Assembly (NCBI GenBank): GCA_963825625.1 | Contig: CAWGUF010000019.1 | Location: 248,001-312,000, forward strand | Length of the DNA stretch: 64,000 nt | Direction: 5' to 3' | Source of the DNA: CAMDPA01 sp963825625 | Lineage (GTDB): Bacteria; Pseudomonadota; Alphaproteobacteria; Rhizobiales; Hyphomicrobiaceae | Part shown: in pieces, positions 49,147 to 57,932 of the stretch | Position numbering within the stretch: the stretch's first letter is position 1 | Layout: each line of letters starts with the position of its first letter | The notes under the pieces: model-generated | Told to the model about the DNA's origin: nothing | Databases searched by the model: none | What the model saw: the letters and a program-made list of their open reading frames with translations, nothing else | Position numbers and translations under genes: made by a program

Positions 49147-50031
49147 ATGATGGGAAGACGCCTCGCGGTTCATGTTTTGGCGGCTGGCGCGGCCGCCGCT
49201 GCTTTCGGGTTGGCGTCAGGCGCTGCCATGGCGCAATCCGCTTGCCCCGGCAATGCGAATGCCCTGGGGGTCTCCAGGACGGTGGAGATCGACACCACGG
49301 GCGGACCGGGTTTCGGGCTCGAGCAATACAAGGCTCACGATTTTCTTCTGCCGAAGGAAGTGGTGCTGACGTTCGATGACGGGCCGTGGCCGACGACGCC
49401 AGCGGTGTTGAAGGCACTCGCTGCGCACTGCACCAAGGCCACGTTTTTCGTGATCGGCAAACATGCGACTTATCACCCAGAGATCCTGAAGCAGGTCGCG
49501 GTTGCCGGTCATACGGTCGGAACGCATACCTGGTCGCACAGAAACCTGGGGAACAAGAAAGTGACCGCCGAGCTTGCCAAGCGCGAGATCGAAATGGGCA
49601 TCAGCGCGGCGAAGATTGCCATGGGGCAGGAGCCATCCTCGTTCTTCCGGTTCCCGGCGCTGCAGGATCCACCCGAGCAGGTCAAGTATCTTGGCACGCG
49701 TAACCTGGCCATCTTCTCGATGGATCTCAATTCATTCGATTTCAAGATCCGGTCTCAGAAGGGTGTCATCACGAACGTGATGCGGAAGCTGGAGAAAAAG
49801 GGCAAGGGCATCATCCTTCTGCACGACTTCCAGAAGCACACCTCGCAGGCGGTTGGCGATCTGCTCGCTGAGCTCAAGGCGAAGGGCTACAAGGTGGTCC
49901 ACATGCGCTCCAAGGCGGCGGTACCGTCGATGGAGGAATTCGACAAGCTCGTGAAGGCAGAATTCAAGGCACCGCCAACCGATACGCGTCCGACCTCGAT
50001 GGTGGTCCGCACCGTCCCGCCGGCCAAGTAG
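49147..50031 (+). CDS. Polysaccharide deacetylase family protein (NodB domain), exported
   Basis: A 294-residue protein with a signal peptide ending near AMAQ at residue 30. The carbohydrate esterase 4 motifs are present: catalytic and metal aspartates in TFDDGPW (residues 77-78) and the histidine pair in GTHTWSHRN (127 and 131); ILLHDF near the end carries the catalytic His. GAAGGAGA lies 6 bases before the start; a second ATG follows immediately. It would deacetylate peptidoglycan or another N-acetylated sugar polymer in the periplasm. A terminator follows. Confidence 0.9.
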   Translation: MMGRRLAVHVLAAGAAAAAFGLASGAAMAQSACPGNANALGVSRTVEIDTTGGPGFGLEQYKAHDFLLPKEVVLTFDDGPWPTTPAVLKALAAHCTKATFFVIGKHATYHPEILKQVAVAGHTVGTHTWSHRNLGNKKVTAELAKREIEMGISAAKIAMGQEPSSFFRFPALQDPPEQVKYLGTRNLAIFSMDLNSFDFKIRSQKGVITNVMRKLEKKGKGIILLHDFQKHTSQAVGDLLAELKAKGYKVVHMRSKAAVPSMEEFDKLVKAEFKAPPTDTRPTSMVVRTVPPAK

Positions 50032-50054
50032 GCGGGGGCGGCTGACACTCTGCG

Positions 50055-50086
50055 AACGGGCTGGCGCAACGTGCCGGCCCGTTTTT
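50055..50086 (+). terminator. Terminator after the deacetylase gene
   Basis: ACGGGCTGGC at 50056-50065 pairs with GCCGGCCCGT at 50073-50082 (one G-T pair), loop of 7 bases, followed by a run of five T including stem end. It also lies just downstream of the convergent gene at 50099. Confidence 0.85.
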
Positions 50087-50098
50087 CGTGTGCTCAAT

Positions 50099-50507
50099 TC
50101 AAAGCGATGCGGGAGGCCAGCGACCGCCGGGAATAGGCCGGGCTGTGAGCGGGTTGCCGCGCCAGACGTAAACCCAGGCGTCGAGCACGACGCCGTTGGT
50201 GGTGGTGGCAGGTCGAAATCCGCCGCTCGTACTCGTTGTGCTCATGGTCGCCCGGCACGATACCCTCGTAGGCGTCCAGCCAGCGCAGGCTTGCCGCAGG
50301 ATCGGTCAGCTGGAACAGCTCGCCGTGTGCGACCATGCCTGGATCTTCCGTGAGCACAAGTCCGGGATAGCGTCCAAGATCGTAGAGCTTGGCGGTGATG
50401 GTGGCGGAGCCCAGTGGCGTCGACTGGCGCAGCAGGCGTATGCGCTGGGCTGTGCCCAGGCGGCTCGTGACCGACGTCATCAGTGTTCCGTATGCGAACA
50501 GATGCAA
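50099..50507 (-). CDS. Gamma-glutamylcyclotransferase-like (AIG2 family) protein (one insertion)
   Basis: About 135 residues. The AIG2/GGCT substrate loop is at the very start, MHLFAYGTLM, and the central acid is in LRWLDAYEGIVPGDHEHNEYER, with the glutamate expected to be catalytic. Near 50211 an extra base shifts the frame; repaired, the product continues TTTNGVVLDAWVYVWRG and ends at 50099. Enzymes of this fold cyclise gamma-glutamyl amines or peptides; true substrate not known. Confidence 0.82.
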
Positions 50508-50623
50508 GGGGTTGGCCCTCCAGGTGAGGCCGGGGTCTCTGGTGGATCACGTGCCGCTGGCGATCGTGGCACGCGCTGATGCTGCAGCCGATGGTCAGTC
50601 CGGCAGGATCGCTGGCGCAATGC

Positions 50624-52789
50624 TCATCCGGCGATCCTGGAGAAATCAGCGACGTTCAGGGTGGTGGCGCGGATTTCCGAGAGCATATGCAGGCGGTTCT
50701 TGCGGACCTCAGGGTCGTCGGTATTGACCGTGACATGGTCGAAGAAGGCATCGACGGGGGCGCGCAGCTCTGCCAGCGCGCGCATCGCACCTGCGAAGTT
50801 CTCGACATTAATGGCGGCTACCGTGTCCTGCTTGACTGCCTCGATGGCGGCCGCCAAGGCGAGCTCCTCCTTGGCGGTCAGCAGCTCCAGCTTGTAGGTG
50901 TGGGCATAGCTGACCTTGTCCTTCTTCTCCTCGATGCCGACGATGTTGGCGGCGCGTTTGACGCCGGCCAGCAGGTTGGCGCCGTCCTCGGTGGCGAGGA
51001 AGTCGCTCAGCGCTTCAACGCGCTTGACGATGAGGGCGAGATCGTCCTGACCACCGAGCGAGAACACCGCGTCGATCAGGTCGTGCCGGCGGCCCTGGTC
51101 GCGCAGATAGACCTTGAGGCGGTCGGCAAAGAAGGTGAGGAGGTCTGCTGAAACATCCGTGTCCAGAGGCTGCATGCTGGTGCGGCCCAGAATTGTTCCG
51201 TCATCTGCCATGACGGTACCCGTCTCGGAAACCGCGGGAGGCAGCCGGTTGTTCTGCGTGTGGAGCAGGGCGGCGGCAGAGGCGAATACGCGCAGCAACG
51301 GCAGCCTGAGATCGTTTTCCAGAACGATGCGGATGACGCCCAAGGCGGCGCGCCTGAGCTGGTAGGGATCGCCCGAGCCGGTCGGCTTCTCGCCGATCGC
51401 CCAGAAGCCGAGCAGGGTGTCGAGCTTGTCGGCCAAGGCCACGGCCACGCCTACCGCGTCACCCTGCTCCTCCAGGGGAACGCTGTCGGACGGGCCTTTC
51501 GGCTTGTAGTGCAGCTCGATGGCGCGTGCGATCTCGGGCTTGGTGCCGACGGCCTCGGCGTAGTAGCGGCCCATCAGTCCCTGCAGCTCCGGGAATTCGC
51601 CGACCATGCCGGACACCAGATCGGCCTTGCACAACTGGGCAGCGCGGCGGGCATCCTCGGGAGGGGCGTCACAGGCGCCCGCGATCTGGCTGGCGAGCTC
51701 TGCAACCCGCTCGACGCGGTCCCATTGGCTGCCGAGCTTCTCGTGGAACGTGATGCCGCGCAGGTCCGTGCGCATGTCGTCCATCGGCCGCTTCAGATCC
51801 TGGGTCCAGAAGAAGCGGGCATCGGACAGCCGTGCCCGGATCACTTTTTCGTTGCCGGCGATGATCTGGGCGCCGCTGTCTTTGGCGATCAGGTTGGAGA
51901 CAAGCAGGAAGCGGTTGGCCAGTTTGCCGCTCTTGGGATCACGTAACGAGAAGCACTTCTGATGCGACTTCATCGAGGTGATAAGACATTCAGCCGGCAC
52001 TTCGAGGAAGGTTTCCTCGAAGGTGCCCATGAGCACGGTCGGCCATTCTGTCAGGCCGGCGTTCTCCGCCAGCAGCGCCTCATCCTCGACCAGCTCAAGT
52101 CCGGCGTCGGTCGCGACCTTGGCGGCCTGCTCGCTGATCCAGGCAATGCGTTCCGATGTGGGCAGCAGAACCTTGTTCGCCTTCAGCTTCTTGGCGTAGT
52201 CGGGAAAATTCTTGACCTCGAATGGTTGATTGCCATGGAAGCGGTGGCCGCGCGTCGTATCGGAGGCTGATATGCCATCGACCTCAAAGGGCACGACGCT
52301 ACCATCGAGTAGGCACAGAATGGCATGCAACGGCCGCACCCATGTGAGCGATCCCGAGCCCCAGCGCTGGGACTTGGGCCAGGGAAACCTGGCGATGACG
52401 TCCGGCACCACCTCGGCAATGATGTCGGATGCAGGCCGACCAGGGCGCTCGATGCGGGCGACGTAGAAGTCACCTTTTTTTTCGTCCTTTGCCACCTCCG
52501 CCTCGGCGATCGAGCCGAGACCGGCGGCTTTGAGAAAGCCTTCGATGGCCTTGTCGGGCGCTCCGACGCGCGGGCCTTTTCTTTCCTCGCTGATGCCTGG
52601 CGAGTGCGCCGGGACGTCGTCGACAATGAGCGTGAGACGGCGAGGGGTCGTAAAGGCCTGCGCTTTGCCCGCGCCGAGGCCCTGCGCTGCAAGGCCCGCC
52701 AAGACGAGGCGCTGCAGGTCGTCAGCAGCTCGGACCTGCATGCGGGCGGGTATTTCCTCGGAGAAAAGTTCGAGCAGCAGCTCAGCCAT
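50624..52789 (-). CDS. glyS: Glycyl-tRNA synthetase beta subunit
   Basis: A 721-residue subunit of the bacterial alpha2-beta2 enzyme. The start MAELLLELFSEEIPARM is the standard N-terminus. Conserved blocks: RRLTLIVDDVPAHS, GPRVGAPDKAIEGFLKAAG (in parts), FLEVPAECLITSMKSHQKCF and the HD-like region AAQLCKADLVSGMVGEFPELQGLMGRYYA, all present. The C-terminal anticodon-binding part is intact. The alpha-subunit gene glyQ, usually just upstream, is not found within the window. No frame shift. Confidence 0.95.
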   Translation of the reverse strand: MAELLLELFSEEIPARMQVRAADDLQRLVLAGLAAQGLGAGKAQAFTTPRRLTLIVDDVPAHSPGISEERKGPRVGAPDKAIEGFLKAAGLGSIAEAEVAKDEKKGDFYVARIERPGRPASDIIAEVVPDVIARFPWPKSQRWGSGSLTWVRPLHAILCLLDGSVVPFEVDGISASDTTRGHRFHGNQPFEVKNFPDYAKKLKANKVLLPTSERIAWISEQAAKVATDAGLELVEDEALLAENAGLTEWPTVLMGTFEETFLEVPAECLITSMKSHQKCFSLRDPKSGKLANRFLLVSNLIAKDSGAQIIAGNEKVIRARLSDARFFWTQDLKRPMDDMRTDLRGITFHEKLGSQWDRVERVAELASQIAGACDAPPEDARRAAQLCKADLVSGMVGEFPELQGLMGRYYAEAVGTKPEIARAIELHYKPKGPSDSVPLEEQGDAVGVAVALADKLDTLLGFWAIGEKPTGSGDPYQLRRAALGVIRIVLENDLRLPLLRVFASAAALLHTQNNRLPPAVSETGTVMADDGTILGRTSMQPLDTDVSADLLTFFADRLKVYLRDQGRRHDLIDAVFSLGGQDDLALIVKRVEALSDFLATEDGANLLAGVKRAANIVGIEEKKDKVSYAHTYKLELLTAKEELALAAAIEAVKQDTVAAINVENFAGAMRALAELRAPVDAFFDHVTVNTDDPEVRKNRLHMLSEIRATTLNVADFSRIAG

Positions 52790-53287
52790 GGGGCACCGGC
52801 GGCAGGGGATTGGCAAGACCAATTGCACCGGTAGCGGAAATCGCTCCGGAGCGCACATGTGTTTCTATTAGGCGACGGGGCACGGATCGGCAACCGGTTC
52901 ACGCAGTGGGGCGAGCGAGTTCACAGAGGCTGCCCTAAGTGTTTTTGCTCCGATAGGCAACTTTCGCTTTGCGCATGAGCGGGGAGTTGCGTAACCTTCA
53001 GCCTGAGGCAGAGAGCACGGAGCAATGTGGCGGCCAAAACAAGGAGGCACGCCAATGGGCTGCATCATGGCCCTCATCGCCAGGCCCTGGATCGGTGGCA
53101 GCCGGCTGGTTCGCAGCCGCGGCTCCGACACTTGCGGGCGAGTGCACTGCCTGGAATTCAGAACTCCAAGAAACGGTCGTCTTGCTGCAGGTCAACTCGG
53201 GCCTGTCGTGCAGGCAATCGCGTCAGGGAAAAGGGCCGCGCAGAACGGCGTCAGCAATTCCACAAGCAAAAGGAGGAAAAGGATCCA
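52790..53287. other. Intergenic region between glyS and tctC, no gene seen
   Basis: This is the shared upstream region of glyS (minus) and the first TctC gene (plus). Several frames are open but have no start with a ribosome-binding site and no recognisable product. A strong site AAAAGGAGG lies at about 53270-53278 for the following gene. Promoters for both directions are expected here but were not resolved. Confidence 0.45.
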
Positions 53288-54335
53288 ATGAAACAACGCA
53301 AGCTTATCGCCGGAGGTCTGGCAGCGCTGGCTGCAGGGCTGCCCCTTGCCGGGTCTGCTCAGTCGGCGGAGCATTTCGCAGGCAAGACCATCACCGTGAC
53401 CGTGCCGGCCGGGTCGGGCGGGACCTATCATGTCTACTGTCTGCTGATTGCAACTTATCTGGGCCGTCAGAATTCCGGGTAACCCGAGCCTGATCGTCAA
53501 CAACCGTCCAGGTGGCGGCGGGGCGGTGGCGTCCAGCTACATGGCTGCCAAGGCGAAGAAAGACGGCACCGATATCGCCATGATGGCGCCGGGCAGCATC
53601 ACCGCGCCGCTTGCGCACAAGCTGCCGTACGAGGCCGGCAAGTTCCGGTGGATCGGGTCAGCTGCGGCCCGGTCGTCGGCGATCTGGGTGTGGCACACCA
53701 CGGGCGTCAAGACCTTCGAGGACCTGAAGACCCGTGAGGTGACCATGGGCTCCACCGGTTTCGGTGCTGGTGGCTCTGTGATCCCGCGACTGATCAATCA
53801 GGCGTTCGGGACGAAATTGAAGCTCGTTTACGGCTACAAGAGCGGCGGCGCGATCAATATCGCCATTGAACGCGGCGAGGTCGATGGGCGCTGGAATTAT
53901 CCGAACGGGTTCGAGGGCGTACGCCCGACATGGATCCCGGAGAAGAAGATCATTCCGCTGATTGCGATGGGGCCGCGCGACGAGAAGCGGCTTCCTGGTG
54001 TTCGCCATCTCGATGACATGCTGAAAAAGGGGACGACACAGCGGCGTCTCAGCGATCTGATCGACCTCGACTATCAGGTTGGCCAGGCGTTCTACGCACC
54101 GCCCGGCACACCGGACAACGTGATGAGCATCCTGCGCACCGCGTTCGAGAAGATGGTCAAAGATCCGACAACGGTGGCGGACTTCGAGAAACGGCGAATC
54201 GAATTGACACCGGCGTCGTGGCAAAAGATCGAGCAGCAGATCAAGGACACGATGGGGACGGTGACGGAGGCCGACATCAAGGCCTTCAAGGATATCTATC
54301 TCGATACGTCGAAGCAGCCGCCCAAGAAGGGTTAG
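53288..54335 (+). CDS. Tripartite tricarboxylate transporter substrate-binding protein, TctC/Bug family, copy 1 (one insertion)
   Basis: Periplasmic solute receptor of about 348 residues. A signal peptide (LAALAAGLPLAGSAQSA) is followed by the family start FAGKTITVTVPAGSGGTYHVYC. Near 53475 one extra A shifts the frame; it resumes as PGNPSLIVNNRPGGGGAVASSYMAAKA. Ends with the lysine-rich PPKKG. No TctA/TctB membrane genes are nearby, as is usual for Bug proteins, which are often solitary. It is closely similar over its whole length to the gene at 54873, evidence of tandem duplication. Confidence 0.88.
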
Positions 54336-54338
54336 CAT

Positions 54339-54417
54339 CTAGTGCAGCGCACCTGACGTTTGGTACCCGCGCGCGGCTGGGCTCTTGACCAAACGTCAGG
54401 TGCAAAAGCTGCACTAG
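54339..54417. repeat. Hairpin repeat unit 1 between the TctC copies
   Basis: A 79-base near-palindrome. CTAGTGCAGC at 54339-54348 pairs with GCTGCACTAG at 54408-54417; inside it GCACCTGACGTTTGGT at 54349-54364 pairs with ACCAAACGTCAGGTGC at 54388-54403, leaving a 4-base A bulge and a 23-base loop. It begins 3 bases after the tctC stop, so it could also act in ending or stabilising that mRNA. Confidence 0.9.
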
Positions 54418-54430
54418 AAACATTGAGTTG

Positions 54431-54509
54431 CTAGTGTAGCGCACCCGGCGTTTGGTACCCACGTGCGGTTTGGCCCGAAACCAAACGTCAGGTGAAAAAG
54501 CTACACTAG
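54431..54509. repeat. Hairpin repeat unit 2 between the TctC copies
   Basis: Second 79-base unit, 13 bases after the first and clearly homologous to it. Outer arms are CTAGTGTAGC (54431-54440) and GCTACACTAG (54500-54509). Compared with unit 1 the seventh base of the left arm changes C to T and its partner in the right arm changes G to A, so pairing is kept. Confidence 0.9.
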
Positions 54510-54543
54510 ATTCATATGCTTGCTAGTGTTCCTCATGGTTCTG

Positions 54544-54582
54544 ACATTTGCTTTCGAATTCGCCGCACGGGCAAGCAAATGT
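54544..54582. repeat. Additional inverted repeat after the hairpin pair
   Basis: ACATTTGCTT at 54544-54553 and AAGCAAATGT at 54573-54582 are exact reverse complements separated by 19 bases. It lies in the same intergenic region as the two larger units, and a TAGTGTTCC stretch near 54523 recalls their outer arm. The rest of the gap up to 54873 has no recognisable gene. Confidence 0.7.
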
Positions 54583-54872
54583 GGCGGATTCTGAATTTTT
54601 TCGCTGCGCGATCTCGCTGTTAGATCGGGCATCTGCTCTGGGTGCGTGCCCAAAACGCTGCGCTATGAAGCGCCAAAGCAACCGACCGTGCGGCACAATT
54701 GCTCCGCTGCGTTCGTGTGATGCTGCGCGATTACAACATGACGGGCTTCAGCGGAGGCCTACTAAGGCTTCAAACTAGGCTTGTCTGTGCCCTCCGGCAG
54801 GCGTCTGATCCTTATGGCCGCATAGAACGGCCTTGGGTTCAATACCAACGATAATCGGAGGAAGACGTCACC

Positions 54873-55916
54873 ATGAGAGCACGTCATATCATTGCCGGTT
54901 CGCTGGCTACAGTTGCAGCTTGCGCGTCGCTGGCTGCGAGTACACAAGCCGCCAACTACTTCGACGGCAAGACCATTACGGTCACGGTGCCGTCCGGTTC
55001 CGGCGGTACCTATCATGTCTACTGTCTCTTGATAGCCGCCCACCTCGGCCGGCACATTCCCGGTAATCCGAACCTGATTGTCAACAATCGCCCGGGTGGC
55101 GGTGGTGCTGTCGCGGCTAGCTACATGGCGGCGAAGGCGCAAAAGGACGGGACCGAGATCGCGATGATGGCGCCCGGCAGCATTACCGCTCCACTCGCGC
55201 ACAAGCTGCCCTACCAGGCTGCCAAATTCAGGTGGCTGGGTTCTGCGGCGGCGCGTTCGTCGGCGATCTGGGTCTGGCATACGAAAGGCGTGAAATCGTT
55301 CGAGGACCTCCAGAAGACGCCCGTGACGATGGGTTCCACAGGGTTCGGGGCTGGCGGGTCGGTGATCCCACGTCTCGTGAACAAGGTGTTCGGTACCAAG
55401 ATGAAGCTCGTGTACGGCTACAAGGGCGGCGGTGCCGTCAATGTTGCCATCGAACGAGGCGAAGTTGATGGACGGTGGAATTATCCGAACGGGTTCGAAG
55501 GCGTGCGCCCGACATGGATCCCGGAGAAGAAGATCATCCCGATCATCGCCATGGGTCCGCGGGATTCCAAGCGCCTGCCAGGTATTCGACATCTCGACGA
55601 CATGCTGAAGAAGGGCACGACGGAGCGTCGCCTCAGCGACCTTATCGATCTCGACTACCAGGTGGGGCAGGCGTTCTATGCGCCGCCGGGCACGCCGGAC
55701 AACGTGATGGGCATTCTTCGGACCGCCTTCGACAAGATGGTGAAGGATCCAACGACGATCGCTGATTTCGAGAAGCGGCGAATCGAGCTGTCGCCGGCGG
55801 CATGGCAAAAGGTCGAGAAGCTGATCAAGGATACGATGTCGACAGTGACGGAGGCGGACGTCAAGGCTTTCAAGGATATCTATCTCGATAAATCGAAGAA
55901 GGGCAAAAAGGGCTGA
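54873..55916 (+). CDS. Tripartite tricarboxylate transporter substrate-binding protein, TctC/Bug family, copy 2
   Basis: Intact 347-residue paralogue of the gene at 53288. Signal peptide MRARHIIAGSLATVAACAS and onwards to TQAA; mature start YFDGKTITVTVPSGSGGTYH; then NNRPGGGGAVAASYMAAKA, TMGSTGFGAGGSVIPRLV and EVDGRWNYPNGFEGVRPTW, each repeated almost exactly in copy 1. The differences are scattered, which suggests an old duplication kept by selection. Ligand unknown; Bug proteins bind carboxylates, amides or aromatic acids. Confidence 0.92.
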   Translation: MRARHIIAGSLATVAACASLAASTQAANYFDGKTITVTVPSGSGGTYHVYCLLIAAHLGRHIPGNPNLIVNNRPGGGGAVAASYMAAKAQKDGTEIAMMAPGSITAPLAHKLPYQAAKFRWLGSAAARSSAIWVWHTKGVKSFEDLQKTPVTMGSTGFGAGGSVIPRLVNKVFGTKMKLVYGYKGGGAVNVAIERGEVDGRWNYPNGFEGVRPTWIPEKKIIPIIAMGPRDSKRLPGIRHLDDMLKKGTTERRLSDLIDLDYQVGQAFYAPPGTPDNVMGILRTAFDKMVKDPTTIADFEKRRIELSPAAWQKVEKLIKDTMSTVTEADVKAFKDIYLDKSKKGKKG

Positions 55917-55935
55917 GGCCGCGTGTCGTGCGGTC

Positions 55936-55961
55936 GGGACCGGAAGCACGTTTCCGGTCCC
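55936..55961. terminator. Hairpin terminator in the convergent gap between tctC copy 2 and the ABC-F gene
   Basis: GGGACCGGAA at 55936-55945 is perfectly complementary to TTCCGGTCCC at 55952-55961 with a 6-base loop. It fills the 48-base gap between convergent genes and probably serves both. The T-tract is weak on both sides. Confidence 0.75.
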
Positions 55962-55964
55962 ATT

Positions 55965-57863
55965 TCATCCTGCCTGCTCAGCCGCCTCGTATGCCTCGGT
56001 TGCGGCCAGCCAGGCCTCCTCGGCGGCCGAGAGTTGCTTGGCAAGGCGACCACGTTCTGCAGCTGTTTTTTGTGCCTTGGCCGGGTCGCGCTCATACAGC
56101 GTATGGTCGGCCAGTGCGGTGTCGAGCGCGGCAATCAATGCTCCGATGCGCTCCATCGACTTCTCCGCGTCCTGCATCGCCTTGCGTAATGGCGCCAGTT
56201 CCGCCCGGCGCTCGGCGGCTTGCCGGCGCATGTCGGCGCGGCTGGGACCGGTAGGCTCCGGTCTCGCTGCCGAGCGTGTTTGCGCGCGTCCGCTCGAGCG
56301 TTTCGCGAGCAGGAAGTCGCGATAGCTCTCCATGTCGCCGTCGTAGGGCTTGACGGTGCCGGCATCCACCAGCCAGAGCCGATCAGCTGAGGCTTCGATC
56401 AGGTGTCTGTCGTGGCTGATCAGGATGACGGCGCCGTCATAGTCGTTCAGGGCGTGGATCAGCGCCTCGCGGCTGTCGACGTCCAGGTGATTGGTGGGTT
56501 CGTCGAGGATGAGCAGATGCGGGCCGTGGAATGCCGTCAGCATCAAGAGCAGCCGGGCCTTCTCGCCGCCGGATAGCTTTGCGCATTTGGTGTCGGCCTT
56601 GTCGATGGAGAACCCGAAACTGCCCAGGCGGGAGCGCCGCTGCGCCTCGGTCGCGTCCGGCAATAGGATGGTCATGTAATCATAAGGCGTATTGCCGGGT
56701 GCCAGGTCGTCGAGCTGATGCTGGGCGAAGTAGCCCACGGTCATCTTGGCAAGGCCATGGACGTTGCCGGCGAGCGGTCGCAGACGGCCGGCGAGCAGTT
56801 TCGCAAACGTCGATTTGCCGTTGCCGTTCTGGCCCAGCAGCGCGATGCGGTCGTCATTGTCTATCCTGAGGTCAAGGCGCGACAGCACGGGCGTTTCGGG
56901 GGCATAGCCTGCGCTCGCCCCTTCCAGGCGCAGCAGCGGACTGGCAATCTGTTTGCTCGGACTGGCCAGGTTGAATGGCACCACTCGATCCTCGACCTGG
57001 GCGGCGATCGGCTGCATTTTCGCCAACGCCTTCACGCGCGACTGGGCCTGGGTCGCCTTGCTGGCCTTGGCCTTGAAGCGGGCGATAAAGGCTTCCAGGT
57101 GGCGGCGTTGCTCGTCCTGCTTTTTCTTGAGCTTGAGATCGAGCTCAAACCGCGCGCGCCGCTGCGCCTCGAAGCTGTCATACCCGCCAGGGTAGAGTGC
57201 CAGGCGTCCGCGCTCGAGGTGCAGGATTGCGCCGACGGCGCGGTTGAGAAGGTCGCGGTCGTGGCTGACCATCAGCACCGTATGGGGATAGGTGCGCAGG
57301 TGGCTCTCCAGCCACAGCGTGCCTTCCAGGTCCAGATAGTTCGTCGGCTCGTCGAGCAGCAGCAGGTCCGGCTCCAGAAACAGCACGGAGGCGAGCGCCA
57401 CACGCATGCGCCAGCCGCCGGAGAAGTCGCGGCAGGGGCGGCGCTGGGCGGCCTCGTCAAAGCCGAGGCCGGCCAGGATCTGGGCGGCGCGGGCCGGCGC
57501 TGAATGGGCATCGATATCGGCCAGCCTGGTATGAATGTCGGCGATGCGCTGCGGATCGGTTGCAGTTTCAGCCTCGCTCAGGAGGCTCGCGCGCTCGGTG
57601 TCGGTCGACAGCACCCAGTCGAGCAGGCTGTCCTCGCCGCCTGGGGCCTCCTGCGCGACGTAGCCGATGCGGGCGCCGCGCGGCAGGGTGATGGTGCCGA
57701 GGTCCGGTGCCGCCTCGCCGGATACGAGGCGCAGCAACGTGGTCTTTCCGGCGCCGTTGCGGCCGACGAGGCCGACCTTATGGCCGTCAGGGATCGCGAC
57801 GGTCGCTCCTTCCAGGATCGGCCGGCCTTCGATGCGGAAACTGAGATCGTTGATGTGCAGCAT
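55965..57863 (-). CDS. ABC-F family ATPase (ribosome-associated, Uup/YheS-like)
   Basis: A cytoplasmic 632-residue protein with two ABC domains and no membrane segments. Domain 1: Walker A GRNGAGKTT at 34-42, signature FSGGWRMRVALA, Walker B LLLLDEPTNYLD. A linker rich in lysine and arginine (around 240-290) is the P-site tRNA interaction motif type. Domain 2: Walker A GQNGNGKST, signature LSGGEKARLLL, Walker B LLILDEPTNHLD. The C-terminal 100 residues form a coiled coil. ABC-F proteins act on stalled ribosomes or give antibiotic protection. Confidence 0.93.
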   Translation of the reverse strand: MLHINDLSFRIEGRPILEGATVAIPDGHKVGLVGRNGAGKTTLLRLVSGEAAPDLGTITLPRGARIGYVAQEAPGGEDSLLDWVLSTDTERASLLSEAETATDPQRIADIHTRLADIDAHSAPARAAQILAGLGFDEAAQRRPCRDFSGGWRMRVALASVLFLEPDLLLLDEPTNYLDLEGTLWLESHLRTYPHTVLMVSHDRDLLNRAVGAILHLERGRLALYPGGYDSFEAQRRARFELDLKLKKKQDEQRRHLEAFIARFKAKASKATQAQSRVKALAKMQPIAAQVEDRVVPFNLASPSKQIASPLLRLEGASAGYAPETPVLSRLDLRIDNDDRIALLGQNGNGKSTFAKLLAGRLRPLAGNVHGLAKMTVGYFAQHQLDDLAPGNTPYDYMTILLPDATEAQRRSRLGSFGFSIDKADTKCAKLSGGEKARLLLMLTAFHGPHLLILDEPTNHLDVDSREALIHALNDYDGAVILISHDRHLIEASADRLWLVDAGTVKPYDGDMESYRDFLLAKRSSGRAQTRSAARPEPTGPSRADMRRQAAERRAELAPLRKAMQDAEKSMERIGALIAALDTALADHTLYERDPAKAQKTAAERGRLAKQLSAAEEAWLAATEAYEAAEQAG

Positions 57864-57932
57864 GGCGGCCAGGGAAATAGCGCGACTACCGCCGAAATGC
57901 GAGAGGCGAAAGCCAACGGGGTATCTACAGCC

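Noticed and set aside
54510..54872. A short gene in the gap before the second TctC gene (frame 54548-54778).
   Set aside because: The frame has no ribosome-binding site, overlaps an inverted repeat and has no protein-like pattern.
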